From: Paenibacillus sp. An7
GTDB lineage: Bacteria; Bacillota; Bacilli; Paenibacillales; Paenibacillaceae
Reading direction: 5' to 3'
Assembly: GCF_009870785.1 (NCBI RefSeq)
Contig: NZ_WTWX01000002.1
Span: 333,484 to 397,483, forward strand
DNA length: 64,000 nt
In this document: piece by piece, positions 46,718 to 55,784 of the stretch
Layout of the letters: every line of letters starts with the position of its first letter
How positions within the stretch are numbered: the first letter of the stretch is position 1
Notes under the pieces: generated by a model
The model's input: only the letters and a program-made list of their open reading frames with translations
Databases searched by the model: none
What the model was told of the DNA's origin: nothing
Position numbers and translations under genes: made by a program

Positions 46718-46961
46718 ACAGATTGTCTAATAAGCAGGCTATTTACCTCCCCTGTGCAGTCAGCAGCTTTATTTTCTTTCATAAAGTGGCTGGTTGCTCA
46801 TTTTCGTGTTCGTAAATGATGCCTCGTCAATCTATATAAGTGCCCTCCCATTTGGTAGCGGCCTGTTTTTTTGTTGATCGAGTAAGGAACTTCTCTTTTC
46901 TTCCGCTGATGAACGCGATTCGTTCGTGTTTACTAATCCTAGAAGATAGAGAGGTTTTTTT

Positions 46962-47654
46962 ATGTTTACAAATGAAAAAGCAATCGTCGTATTCAGCGGC
47001 GGACAAGATAGCACGACTTGCCTGTTCTGGGCAAAAAAACACTTTGCAGAAGTGGAAGTTGTCACTTTTGATTATGGACAGCGCCATAAACAGGAGATTG
47101 AAGTGGCTGCTGATATCGCTCGTGAACTCGGTGTGGAGCAAACGGTTCTTGATATGAGCCTGCTCAATCAACTTGCACCGAATGCCCTCACTCGCAGTGA
47201 TATTGAGATTTCACAAGAAGAAGGCGAACTGCCTAGCACATTTGTTGATGGAAGAAACCACTTGTTCCTAAGCTTTGCAGCTGTCCTTGCTAAACAAAAA
47301 GGGGCTCGTCACATTATTACCGGCGTATGTGAGACTGACTTTAGCGGATATCCAGACTGCCGTGACGTATTTGTAAAATCACTGAATGTCACTTTAAACC
47401 TGGCAATGGACTATGATTTTGTTCTTCATACCCCTCTCATGTGGCTGAACAAGGCGGAGACTTGGGCAATGGCGGATGAACTCGGTGCATTTGAATTTGT
47501 ACGTGAGCGTACGCTTACTTGCTATAACGGGATTATGGGCGACGGCTGCGGCGAATGCCCTGCATGTAAACTTCGGAAAGCAGGCCTTGACGAATATACT
47601 GCTGAACGTAATCAAAAACCTTCTTCTACTGTTACAGGCGGTGAACAGCAATGA
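46962..47654 (+). CDS. queC: 7-cyano-7-deazaguanine synthase
   Basis: QueC converts 7-carboxy-7-deazaguanine to preQ0 using ATP and ammonia. The 230-residue protein has the PP-loop [16 protein letters not shown] (residues 10-25) and the zinc-binding C-terminal cysteines [19 protein letters not shown]. It is the first gene of the operon, with GAGAGG before the ATG. Its stop overlaps the queD start by 4 bp. Confidence 0.97.
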   Translation: MFTNEKAIVVFSGGQDSTTCLFWAKKHFAEVEVVTFDYGQRHKQEIEVAADIARELGVEQTVLDMSLLNQLAPNALTRSDIEISQEEGELPSTFVDGRNHLFLSFAAVLAKQKGARHIITGVCETDFSGYPDCRDVFVKSLNVTLNLAMDYDFVLHTPLMWLNKAETWAMADELGAFEFVRERTLTCYNGIMGDGCGECPACKLRKAGLDEYTAERNQKPSSTVTGGEQQ

Positions 47655-48145
47655 GACCTGAGCCCGGTACTTTTCGGATCGTAGAGAAGTTGCAACGCAT
47701 CGGAGAAGATATTCAAAAAGAGCAGCTGCGCTATCACCGTAAACGGGTCCTTATCAGCAAGGAATTTACATTTGATGCTGCGCACCATCTGCACTGCTAT
47801 GAAGGCAAATGCAAAAACTTGCATGGTCACACCTATAAAGTCGTATTTGGAATTAGCGGCATTCCCGGTGAGACAGGACTTACCGTTGATTTTGGCGATG
47901 TAAAAGAAATCTGGAAAACGCAAATTGAAGGTTATCTGGATCATCAATACTTGAACGAAACCTTACCGCTGATGAATACCACCGCAGAGAATATGGTCGT
48001 GTGGATCTATGAAAAGATGGAAGCGGCTCTGCAAAGCGAACCTTACTGCTCCCAAATTAACAGCGGACGTACTGAATTTGTGCGTCTCTATGAGACACCT
48101 ACCAGCTACGCAGAAGTTAGACGGGAGTGGATGATTGATGAGTAA
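47651..48145 (+). CDS. queD: 6-carboxy-5,6,7,8-tetrahydropterin synthase
   Basis: QueD makes 6-carboxytetrahydropterin from dihydroneopterin triphosphate. The zinc-binding histidines are in [10 protein letters not shown] and NLHGHTYKV, and the Glu/Cys-type catalytic residues lie in [19 protein letters not shown] and DHQYLNE are conserved. The 164-residue length includes an N-terminal extension of about 35 residues ([15 protein letters not shown]...) before the usual core, seen in some Bacillales proteins. The end overlaps queE by 8 bp. Confidence 0.94.
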   Translation: MRPEPGTFRIVEKLQRIGEDIQKEQLRYHRKRVLISKEFTFDAAHHLHCYEGKCKNLHGHTYKVVFGISGIPGETGLTVDFGDVKEIWKTQIEGYLDHQYLNETLPLMNTTAENMVVWIYEKMEAALQSEPYCSQINSGRTEFVRLYETPTSYAEVRREWMIDE

Positions 48146-48875
48146 TACGCGTCCCATTCCTGTCCTCGAAATCTTTGGACCTACCGTACAAGGCGAAGGC
48201 ATGGTAATCGGCCAGAAAACGATGTTTGTTCGTACCGCTGGCTGCGATTATCGCTGCTCTTGGTGTGATTCTGCTTTTACGTGGGATGGCAGTGCAAAAG
48301 ATCAGATTCGTCAAATGAGTAAAGAAGAGATTTGGCAAGAGCTTACTTCCATCGGAGGGGATAGGTTCTCGCATGTCACGATCTCTGGCGGTAACCCTGC
48401 CATCTTGCCTCAGATCGGTTCCCTTGTAGAACTGCTTCAGGAGCGCGGAATTCGCACAGCAGTAGAGACTCAAGGGTCCCGCTGGCAGGATTGGCTTATG
48501 GATATTAATGAAGTAACGATCTCACCAAAGCCTCCAAGCTCTGGAATGAACACAAACTGGGATACTCTAGATGATATGGTGAGCCGGCTCGCAGATCGAC
48601 CTCCGGATAAAGCCTACAGTCTGAAAGTTGTCATTTTCGATGAACAGGATCTCGCTTACGCGAGAGAAGTCCATCGTCGTTATCCTGGGGTTGCTATGTA
48701 TTTGCAGACAGGCAATCCAGATGTAGGCACGGGAGATACAGAGAATCTTGCGTCCTCCCTTCTCCACCGTTATGAATGGCTCATTGATCAGACGATGAAT
48801 CTCTCTGATATGAATGATGTACGTGTCTTGCCGCAGCTCCATACGCTGGTATGGGGGAATAAACGCGGCGTTTAA
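48138..48875 (+). CDS. queE: 7-carboxy-7-deazaguanine synthase (radical SAM)
   Basis: QueE is a radical SAM enzyme that forms the 7-deazapurine ring. The cluster motif CDYRCSWCDS near residues 33-42 keeps the CxxxCxxC type spacing. ETQGS, ISPKPPSSGMNTNWD and QTGNPDVG follow. The product has about 245 residues from the ATG at 48138, which overlaps the queD stop. Longer starts are not supported. Confidence 0.95.
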   Translation: MSNTRPIPVLEIFGPTVQGEGMVIGQKTMFVRTAGCDYRCSWCDSAFTWDGSAKDQIRQMSKEEIWQELTSIGGDRFSHVTISGGNPAILPQIGSLVELLQERGIRTAVETQGSRWQDWLMDINEVTISPKPPSSGMNTNWDTLDDMVSRLADRPPDKAYSLKVVIFDEQDLAYAREVHRRYPGVAMYLQTGNPDVGTGDTENLASSLLHRYEWLIDQTMNLSDMNDVRVLPQLHTLVWGNKRGV

Positions 48876-48911
48876 ATAAATAATATTAAGATGTATGAAG
48901 GAGATATGAAC

Positions 48912-49409
48912 ATGGCTGGACGTCAATCCGATGAACTACAAGATATTACACTACTGGGTAACCAGGGGACAAAATATAAATTTGAATATGATCCAAGCAT
49001 TTTGGAAACTTTCGATAACAAGCATCCTTACCGGGATTACTTTGTTAAATTCAACACCCCGGAATTTACAAGCTTATGCCCGATTACGGGACAGCCTGAC
49101 TTTGCAACGATCCACATCAGCTACATCCCTGATATTAAAATGGTAGAAAGTAAATCACTCAAACTGTATTTGTTCAGTTTCCGTAACCACGGAGATTTCC
49201 ATGAAGATGTTGTTAACATTATTATGAATGATCTGATTAAACTTATGGACCCGCGTTACATTGAAGTATGGGGTAAATTTACGCCTAGAGGCGGAATCTC
49301 GATTGACCCTTACTGCAACTATGGTCGTCCAGGTACAAAATATGAGGAACTTGCTACTCAGCGTTTGTTCCAACATGATATGTATCCTGAAAATATTGAT
49401 AATCGCTAA
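48912..49409 (+). CDS. queF: NADPH-dependent 7-cyano-7-deazaguanine reductase
   Basis: QueF reduces the nitrile of preQ0 to preQ1, completing the operon's path to the queuosine precursor. The ATG at 48912 has GGAG eight bases upstream and gives 165 residues, the usual size of the short (unimodular) form. The catalytic Cys is in [14 protein letters not shown], with [20 protein letters not shown] and [13 protein letters not shown] following. Confidence 0.96.
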   Translation: MAGRQSDELQDITLLGNQGTKYKFEYDPSILETFDNKHPYRDYFVKFNTPEFTSLCPITGQPDFATIHISYIPDIKMVESKSLKLYLFSFRNHGDFHEDVVNIIMNDLIKLMDPRYIEVWGKFTPRGGISIDPYCNYGRPGTKYEELATQRLFQHDMYPENIDNR

Positions 49410-49438
49410 TCTGCTAAGATTGCGAGCAAACGGAGGTA

Positions 49439-49475
49439 AGAGGTCGTTTCACTATGAAGTGAGACGCCTCTTTTT
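49439..49475 (+). terminator. Intrinsic terminator of the que operon
   Basis: AGAGG-T-CGTTTCACT pairs with AGTGAGACGCCTCT (one bulged T) around ATGA and is followed by TTTTT. Confidence 0.85.
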
Positions 49476-49601
49476 CCTTTTTCGCGTGAATATGGCGATT
49501 GCCTACTAAGTAAATGATGTCATATGATGTAAAGATCTACCTGTTTTTAGTTTGTTAGCAGTTCCGTTTTTACTGAATTACATAGGAAAAGGAGACCTTA
49601 C

Positions 49602-50861
49602 ATGTCACTCAATTCACTGACAAAGACCGGTTCTGCTTCTCGGCCGCTTCCTCGTCCTGATGCCGGTTCTCAGACAATCTACCGGATTCTGATTGCGATC
49701 GGTCTCGTTCATCTGCTTAATGACTCGGTTCAGTCGGTTATTCCTGCAATTTTCCCTGTACTGCAAGACTCCATGGGCATCAGTTACAGCCAGATGGGCT
49801 GGATTGCTTTTGCACTAAATATAACTGCATCCATTATGCAGCCGGTAGTCGGTTATTTTTCCGATAAAAGACCCACTCCCGCCCTCTTGCCTATTGGCAT
49901 GGGCTTTACTTGCTCCGGTATGATTTTTCTTGCCTTTGCCGACAGTTACATGGCCGTCATGATGTCCGTTATTCTTGTCGGTCTTGGATCAGCCGCATTT
50001 CACCCGGAAGGTTCTAAAGTCTCTCACATGGCTGCAGGAAATCGCCGGGGGTTAGCTCAGTCTATTTTTCAGGTAGGCGGCAATGCAGGTCAGTCTCTAG
50101 CTCCTCTTCTCACCAGATGGGTATTTATCCCGTTTGGACTGATGGGTTCTATCGGTTTCGCAGTTCTTGCTGCGGTGGGAATTGCGGTACAGATTTTTAT
50201 TGCTAGATGGTACGGACAAACGCTGAAAAGCGGTGGATATGCTAGAAAAAAAGCAGCAGACGGAGTCATGAATCCTGCGGTGAAAAAGAACATCATGTAT
50301 GCCTTTTTCATCCTGATTATCTTAGTATTCGTTCGTTCTTGGTATGTATCTTCCATCGGAAGTTACTACGCTTTTTTCCTGAAAGATACCTTCTCGCTGT
50401 CTACTCAAGATGCACAGATCTATATCTTCTTGTTCCTTGGAGCAGGGGCACTTGGGACGTTTTTTGGAGGACCGCTTGCCGACCGTTTTGGTAAACGAAA
50501 TATGATCTTCGCTTCCATGGCTTTTGCTGCACCGCTGTCCTTACTACTCCCCTATGCCAATCTCTTCTGGACGGGTGTACTGCTATCGATCATCGGCTTT
50601 ATTATGTTATCCAGCTTTTCGATCACGGTAGTCTATGCGCAGATGCTCGTGCCAGGTAAAATCGGAACCGTCTCCGGGATGATTACGGGTCTTGCTTTTG
50701 GACTTGGGGGACTTGGTGCGCTTGTGCTGGGGAACTGGATCGATGCGGCAGGGATTAGTCCGGTTATGCAAGTATGCAGCTTTATGCCGCTGCTGGGCTT
50801 CTTCACTTTTCTGCTTCCATCTGACAAGAAACTCGCAACTTGGACGGATCGTACTGTATAA
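49602..50861 (+). CDS. MFS transporter, fosmidomycin-resistance (Fsr) type
   Basis: A 419-residue transporter with 12 predicted TM segments. The pattern HLLNDSVQSVIPAIFPVLQDSMGISYSQMGW in TM1 and the following GLGSAAFHPEGSKVSHMAAG are characteristic of the Fsr subfamily, which effluxes fosmidomycin and related drugs in Gram-negatives; the substrate here is unknown. AAAGGAGACC precedes the ATG, and the N-terminal 22 residues are a hydrophilic tail. It has its own terminator. Confidence 0.87.
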   Translation: MSLNSLTKTGSASRPLPRPDAGSQTIYRILIAIGLVHLLNDSVQSVIPAIFPVLQDSMGISYSQMGWIAFALNITASIMQPVVGYFSDKRPTPALLPIGMGFTCSGMIFLAFADSYMAVMMSVILVGLGSAAFHPEGSKVSHMAAGNRRGLAQSIFQVGGNAGQSLAPLLTRWVFIPFGLMGSIGFAVLAAVGIAVQIFIARWYGQTLKSGGYARKKAADGVMNPAVKKNIMYAFFILIILVFVRSWYVSSIGSYYAFFLKDTFSLSTQDAQIYIFLFLGAGALGTFFGGPLADRFGKRNMIFASMAFAAPLSLLLPYANLFWTGVLLSIIGFIMLSSFSITVVYAQMLVPGKIGTVSGMITGLAFGLGGLGALVLGNWIDAAGISPVMQVCSFMPLLGFFTFLLPSDKKLATWTDRTV

Positions 50862-50865
50862 ACAT

Positions 50866-50900
50866 AAACGCCGCGAAGGTTTGTCCTTCCCGGCGTTTTT
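50866..50900 (+). terminator. Intrinsic terminator of the MFS gene
   Basis: AAACGCCG pairs with CGGCGTTT, with AAGG/CCTT inside, and T-rich sequence follows. It is shared with the convergent small membrane protein gene. Confidence 0.82.
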
Positions 50901-50906
50901 ATTTTT

Positions 50907-51113
50907 TTATTCGATTGTATCCTCTGCTTGCTCCACTGTTGGATTCAGTTTATTTCTGATCTCTATTAAGAGTGACACCATTTTATACAGGAAAAATAGA
51001 ATGATACCTGCGATCAAAGCAAGTCCGTAGGGAAACATAATAATGACTGCAAAGAAACTAATCACGACAAAAATAAGAAGATATAAAAGATCTTTTCCAC
51101 CCTTGTTCTCCAT
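50907..51113 (-). CDS. Small membrane protein (68 residues)
   Basis: Two adjacent hydrophobic segments (LLYLLIFVVISFFAVIIMFP and ALIAGIILFFLYKMVSLLI) fill residues 9-48, with a charged start and an acidic tail. GGAGG lies 11 nt before the ATG. It is divergent from the flavohemoprotein gene, so the Crp/Fnr-type site between them could affect both. The function is unknown. Confidence 0.6.
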   Translation of the reverse strand: MENKGGKDLLYLLIFVVISFFAVIIMFPYGLALIAGIILFFLYKMVSLLIEIRNKLNPTVEQAEDTIE

Positions 51114-51241
51114 TTGCAGCTGGTCCTCCCATCTGAATAATTTTTTCTATTATAAACAATCGAATATTTCTCTTTCCCAAATACACAGAATATGCCATAT
51201 ACGAATGTCAATGGAAAAAGGATGCAATCTGTTCATAAAAT

Positions 51242-51259
51242 TTGTGATCTGAATCACAA
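51242..51259 (+). promoter_or_regulatory. Crp/Fnr-type operator at the hmp promoter
   Basis: TTGTGAT-CTGA-ATCACAA is a perfect 7-4-7 dyad of the TGTGA-N6-TCACA class. Its centre (51250.5) is 29-35 bp from the TATACT -10 element at 51280-51285, which places the site near -41.5 of a start around 51292, a class II activator position. Confidence 0.7.
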
Positions 51260-51327
51260 TTGAAACGTATTTCCTCTTTTATACTGGAGATATCAATAAT
51301 TAAGCAGGAAGAAAAGAGGTTTTACCT

Positions 51328-52533
51328 ATGTTAAGCAGTCACGATATTTCCATTATTAAATCAACGGTACCTGTTCTTGAAGTACACGGAAAAGACATTA
51401 CTACATGCTTTTATAAAATGCTGTTTGAGCACCATCCCGAATTATTAAACATCTTCAACCACGCCAATCAGAAAAAAGGGAAACAACAAGCTGCTCTCGC
51501 TAATATGGTCTATGCAGCAGCCAAATATATTGATCAGCTGGAAGTTGTTCTTCCTGCAGTTAAAGAGGTAGCTCAGAAACACCGCAGTCTCGGCGTACTC
51601 CCTGATCATTACCCAATTGTAGGAAAATATTTACTCCTTGCTATTAAAGAAGTGCTTGGAGATGCAGCAACAGATGAGATCATTCATGCTTGGAATAACG
51701 CATATGGAGTTATCGCAAGTGTGTTTATTGATATCGAAAAAGAAATGTATGAACAGGCCGAAGGTCAAGAAGGTGGCTGGACTGGATTCCGTTCCTTTAC
51801 GGTAAATAAAATCGTGGAAGAAAACGAACTCATTCGTTCCTTCTATCTCATCCCCTCCGATGGAGGAGCAATTGCTTCCTTTACGCCAGGCCAATATGTG
51901 AGTGTAAAAGTTCAGGTTCCTGGGGAAACCTACACACAGATTCGACAGTACAGCTTGTCTGCTGCACCACATGAACCTTACTATCGCATTAGTGTGAAGC
52001 GTGAAAATGGAGCTTTGAATACACCGGATGGTAAAGTGTCTAACTACCTTCATAACGTAATCAAAGAAGGAGATCAACTTCTACTGTCTGCTCCAGCTGG
52101 TGAATTCAAATTGGAACTTAACGATGAACGTCCTGTCGTCTTGATCGGCGGAGGAATCGGAGTTACTCCGCTCATGAGTATGATGAGTACTGCTGTGAAG
52201 CAGCAGCCAAACCGCCAAGTCACCTTTATTCATGCAGCTCAGAATGGAAAAGTACACGCCATGGGCTCAGAAGTTAAACAACTGGAAGAAGCTAACGAAC
52301 ACGTGACTACCCACTTCTGTTACAGCAATCCGCTCCCTGAAGATACAGGTTACAGTAAAGCAGGACGGATTGATCAGGCTTGGCTGCAAGAGATTGCACC
52401 TACAACGGACGCACATTTCTATTTCTGTGGTCCACTCTCCTTTATGAAGAGTATTCGGGACAGCTTAATCAGCTGGGGTGTTCGTGAAGAAGATTTGCAC
52501 TATGAATTCTTTGGTCCAAAAGAAGCCCTATAA
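51328..52533 (+). CDS. hmp: Flavohemoprotein (nitric oxide dioxygenase)
   Basis: Hmp oxidises nitric oxide to nitrate. The 401-residue length is standard. The globin domain (about 1-140) shows the proximal His in QKHRSLGVLPDHYPIVG. The FAD domain has RQYSLS near residue 209, and the NAD domain has IGGGIGVTPLMSMM followed by FYFCGPLSFM. AGAAAAGAGG precedes the ATG. A Crp/Fnr-type site sits at the promoter, and a Crp/Fnr regulator gene is convergent 14 bp downstream. Confidence 0.96.
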   Translation: MLSSHDISIIKSTVPVLEVHGKDITTCFYKMLFEHHPELLNIFNHANQKKGKQQAALANMVYAAAKYIDQLEVVLPAVKEVAQKHRSLGVLPDHYPIVGKYLLLAIKEVLGDAATDEIIHAWNNAYGVIASVFIDIEKEMYEQAEGQEGGWTGFRSFTVNKIVEENELIRSFYLIPSDGGAIASFTPGQYVSVKVQVPGETYTQIRQYSLSAAPHEPYYRISVKRENGALNTPDGKVSNYLHNVIKEGDQLLLSAPAGEFKLELNDERPVVLIGGGIGVTPLMSMMSTAVKQQPNRQVTFIHAAQNGKVHAMGSEVKQLEEANEHVTTHFCYSNPLPEDTGYSKAGRIDQAWLQEIAPTTDAHFYFCGPLSFMKSIRDSLISWGVREEDLHYEFFGPKEAL

Positions 52534-52547
52534 CCACCGGCTTGGAT

Positions 52548-53051
52548 TTAATTAAATTCACCTGAACGCAAGAGGCGGTTTACCGTCTCTCTACGAAGAC
52601 CGATCAACTGACCAATTTCTGCTTGGGTTAGGAGATCGGTCATTTTTTCAGGTGCAATATACGTTTCCATCCATGAACGAAGTTTGCGCAGACGCTCGGC
52701 AGGTTCAGTTTCGGTCACTTGATCGATTCGTTGCTGCATCATACGAAGTTTCTCTTGAAGCTTTAGAGCTACCTCTCGGTATTTCTCTGGATGTACTGCC
52801 AATGAGTGATACCACTCTGCAGCCGGAATTACTTCGATTTCACAAGTAGATAAAGCCAAGGCTGAGCCGAAACTAGGACCAGGACTAATTAAACTATGAT
52901 GAGGGAACATCTCCCCGGGAACGATAATATTAACAAGAAATGCGCCGCCATCCTCCTGAATTCTTATAATTTTGAGCATACCTGATTTGAGATGGTAAAG
53001 AGGCGTCATATCCCCCTGCCGAAAAAGCACTTCACCTTTATGTAGTATCAT
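52548..53051 (-). CDS. Short Crp/Fnr-family transcriptional regulator
   Basis: A 167-residue protein, against the usual 220-240. It starts right at the cyclic-nucleotide-fold core (MILHKGEVLFRQGDMTPLYHLKSGML), missing the first helix, and ends with a helix-turn-helix (LTQAEIGQLIGLRRETVNRLLRSGEF). The only cysteine is in STCEIEV, so an Fe-S cluster of the FNR type is unlikely. Upstream of the ATG the frame has no longer start with a better site (AAAAGGTGATTAAAT). It may regulate hmp through the 51242-51259 site; this is inferred from position. Confidence 0.78.
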   Translation of the reverse strand: MILHKGEVLFRQGDMTPLYHLKSGMLKIIRIQEDGGAFLVNIIVPGEMFPHHSLISPGPSFGSALALSTCEIEVIPAAEWYHSLAVHPEKYREVALKLQEKLRMMQQRIDQVTETEPAERLRKLRSWMETYIAPEKMTDLLTQAEIGQLIGLRRETVNRLLRSGEFN

Positions 53052-53131
53052 ATTTAATCACCTTTTAACTTATTATTTCTCTTTTCAAACCGATGTTAAT
53101 ATTATTGTCGCCTTACATTATCTATAGTAAC

Positions 53132-53200
53132 AAAAAAAGAAGCACCGGATTCATAACCCCCTTGTAAAGGACAGTTTACCATATCCGTGCTTCTTTTTTT
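53132..53200. terminator. Intrinsic terminator, Crp/Fnr and stalk-domain genes
   Basis: A left arm AAAAAAAGAAGCACCGGAT (53132-53150) pairs with ATCCGTGCTTCTTTTTTT (53183-53200) with one bulge, followed on the minus strand by seven T. The right arm touches the stop of the stalk-domain gene. Confidence 0.82.
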
Positions 53201-54081
53201 CATTCTACCTTTTTCATCTGATCTGCTTCGTTTTCTTCTAGGATTGGATATAACTCATCTAAGCTGTTCATGTCTTTAGTTCCAAGTATCGTCTCTTTGC
53301 CGGTATCGGATAGGTATCCATACTGGGATTGTCCTGCATGCGTAGAAATATAATAGAAAAACACCCGATCCTTAATCGTAGGTCGTTGTCCCACTTCATT
53401 TGATATACCGCTGTTCGTTATCCAGAATTTATTTTCATTTCCTCCAATTTTACCACTCCATATAAGCCAAGCCGCATTTCCTTTAACTTCAAAATACTCG
53501 GCAATGCCATTATCAATCCAAAAAAAAGCTTTGGACTCTCCTTCAGGAAAGAGTAATTTGAAAGATCCTGCACTGCTCTGACCTCCAGTGAGTTCTTTTA
53601 ACGTAGTTATTCTCGGAATCGTAATCGCAGCAAGGCGAGCCTTTGTTATATCATCTGAATTCAAATTAGCTTTTGTCTTTTCATTTAACTTTGCTACTTG
53701 GACCGTTTTTGTATTCGCGTCCCAAGCCACATCACTGTTGAAATTCTCAGCAATAAATCGAATAGGAACCATAACCCGATTATCTTTAATTAGCATCGAC
53801 TCCGACTGATTTGGTTGTACACTAAATGTCATTGACTTGGTCGGATGGGCAATCACCAGTGTTTTGGTTTTGTTGTTCCAGCTTTTGATCGAGATTCCTT
53901 CCAGCTGCTCAATCGCTCTTAACGGCACAAAAGTAGTTCCCTTTTTAATAAAAGGGGCAACGTCTGTTTCTAAAGGTCTATCATTAACAACTACCGATAT
54001 TGATGCAGCTGCTTGTACGGTTGGCACCATAAAAAACACGGCAAAACAAGTGAGAAAAAATGATTTCCATTTAACCTCCAT
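53200..54081 (-). CDS. Secreted stalk-domain protein (copper amine oxidase N-terminal-like)
   Basis: A 293-residue protein with a signal peptide (about 1-25, ending QAAA). Two stalk modules follow: NDRPLETDVAPFIKKGTTFVPLRAIEQLEGISIKSW and a second with RVMVPIRFIAENFNSDVAWD. The C-terminal 150 residues are unrecognised. It is one of three genes in the window with this module. Its role is structural or unknown. Confidence 0.83.
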   Translation of the reverse strand: MEVKWKSFFLTCFAVFFMVPTVQAAASISVVVNDRPLETDVAPFIKKGTTFVPLRAIEQLEGISIKSWNNKTKTLVIAHPTKSMTFSVQPNQSESMLIKDNRVMVPIRFIAENFNSDVAWDANTKTVQVAKLNEKTKANLNSDDITKARLAAITIPRITTLKELTGGQSSAGSFKLLFPEGESKAFFWIDNGIAEYFEVKGNAAWLIWSGKIGGNENKFWITNSGISNEVGQRPTIKDRVFFYYISTHAGQSQYGYLSDTGKETILGTKDMNSLDELYPILEENEADQMKKVE

Positions 54082-54141
54082 AGTGTTTTGGGTGACTTTA
54101 CATGTAGTATAGACGCTATTACTATGTAAAAGGTTGTTATT

Positions 54142-54899
54142 TTAAGGCTTCCTTTGATTCAATTGATCTTTAGTGAAGACGAACTCACCACGTGTCCAAA
54201 ACCCTTTTTGTATGTAACCATCCCGATGAGTTTTGGTCCCATACCCATGTTCTAAGTTATCTTCCCAGCCACCCTCATAAACCGTGCCATCATTCCATTC
54301 ATAAGAACCTTTTCCGTTAAACATCCCATCTTTCCACTCTCCACCGTAACGATCACCATTAGCGTATTCCTTAACGCCAAACCCATATTCCATATCATTA
54401 AACCATTGTCCTTCATACTTAGACCCATCTGACCAGCGATAAACCCCGGTCCCACACCTGAGTCCATTCCTGGTTTGCCCATGGTATGTCTCTCCTGATT
54501 CATATTCGATACCTATCCGATCTTCCTGTATACTTTCCCATACTCCTTCAACCTTTTTATTGTCGATGTGAACTATGGATTCTATCAAGTTAGGTTTTGT
54601 CTCTCGTTCATGTTCAGATGGAACAGCCACTGTTCCTATTTGGGGTTCAAGCAGCAATGGCGGCGATACAAATTGGTCGTTTACGAAGGTTTTATAATAC
54701 CAAGCTGTCAGATCATACATTTCTAGCATCAGTGTTTTTACTTTATTGGTTTCAATAAAAATAGAGCTCTCTCTAGTGTCCAAGTAATTTCTTTCAGATG
54801 ATTTAAAGCAATGATGTGATCCGTCTCCATTACACGTTCAGCATGATAAGCTAAGGAATAGATATCCGGCATTTCGTTCTCAAAGATTTTAAAACTCAT
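54142..54899 (-). pseudogene. MORN-repeat protein split by a frameshift
   Basis: The 3' frame (54142 to about 54783) holds four full MORN units (GxxYxGxWxxGxxxGxG type) and a partial fifth. It has no ribosome site at its TTG. An upstream 53-codon frame at 54738-54899 has GGAGG six bases before its ATG and reads MSFKIFENEMPDIYSLAYHA and on to TWTLERA. Removing one AG unit from the (AG)4 run at 54767-54774 joins TWTLE directly to SSIFIETNK and makes a single protein of about 251 residues. MORN proteins are membrane-proximal or lipid-associated; the ancestral function is unknown. Confidence 0.75.
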
Positions 54900-55242
54900 T
54901 TGCCACCTCCCATTCTCTAACCCTTACTGCTACATCATTCTTCAGCTAACCTCCCATTAAAACCTGGAAACTAAATTAAACTTATGAAATTTTATGAGTT
55001 CCGTTGTTAAAGGTAAACTGGGTAATTTATATGCTCATTTTTTTCGGAATTTGGTAAGACAGACTTTTAGGGGAGCTTCATGAGATAATGTTTTACTGTA
55101 CGAGGATAAATTAATTAGGCGCCTTGATATGGATACACATTATCTAATCATTTTCTTTGCAACGATAATACTAGACATTATCATGATATAATACGATTTA
55201 TGCAGATGTTACTATAATTAATGAAGAATGAAAGGATCACCT
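54900..55242. other. AT-rich intergenic region with GATAAT/ATTATC dyad
   Basis: No gene is supported. GATAAT (55164-55169) and ATTATC (55177-55182) form a dyad with a 7-bp spacer just before a TATAAT at 55187-55192. This could be the promoter and operator of the GNAT gene; no good -35 is visible. Confidence 0.4.
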
Positions 55243-55779
55243 ATGAATATTGAATATATTACATCCTTACAAAATCAAATTACGATACAAGCGGTCTGGG
55301 AACTCGTAAAGCGATATGACCATGAATTTATTCCACCACTATCTGCAAGAGAGAGTACGTCACAATCTATACTTACTACCCAGCATGGGATTGAAGCAGA
55401 GCCCGTTCAATACTTTGAACAATTACTCAAGCAAGAATTCCTAATAGCACTGGAAAAAGATAAGTTACTTGGGTTTATGTCGTTTAACAAACACTATGTA
55501 AATGATGATCTTCAAGATCAATTGGACACAATCTACATATCGACCATTATTGTAGACGGTGATCATCGTGGCAAAGGGATTACAACCCGTTTCTATGCTG
55601 CGTTGCAAGAACTAGCAAAGCAATGGCAAAAGCCTATTACGACAAGAACGTGGTCAACGAATCATAGTCATATTCATCTACTCAACAAATTGCAATTTAA
55701 GGAAATAAAGAGAATCAAAAACGGCAGAGGCACAGGCGTAGATACGGTTTATTATCGCAAATGGCTGCAAGGAGTATAA
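55243..55779 (+). CDS. GNAT-family N-acetyltransferase
   Basis: About 178 residues from the ATG at 55243, with AAAGGATCACCT upstream. The acetyl-CoA loop is in IIVDGDHRGKGITTRFYAALQELA (about residues 104-127), after a beta-hairpin FLIALEKDKLLGFMSF. The C-terminus ends with the usual NKLQFKEIKRIKNGRGTGVDTVYYRKWL. The substrate is unknown. It is 5 bp upstream of a membrane PLD-like gene, with which it forms a likely two-gene operon. Confidence 0.82.
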   Translation: MNIEYITSLQNQITIQAVWELVKRYDHEFIPPLSARESTSQSILTTQHGIEAEPVQYFEQLLKQEFLIALEKDKLLGFMSFNKHYVNDDLQDQLDTIYISTIIVDGDHRGKGITTRFYAALQELAKQWQKPITTRTWSTNHSHIHLLNKLQFKEIKRIKNGRGTGVDTVYYRKWLQGV

Positions 55780-55784
55780 ATAAC

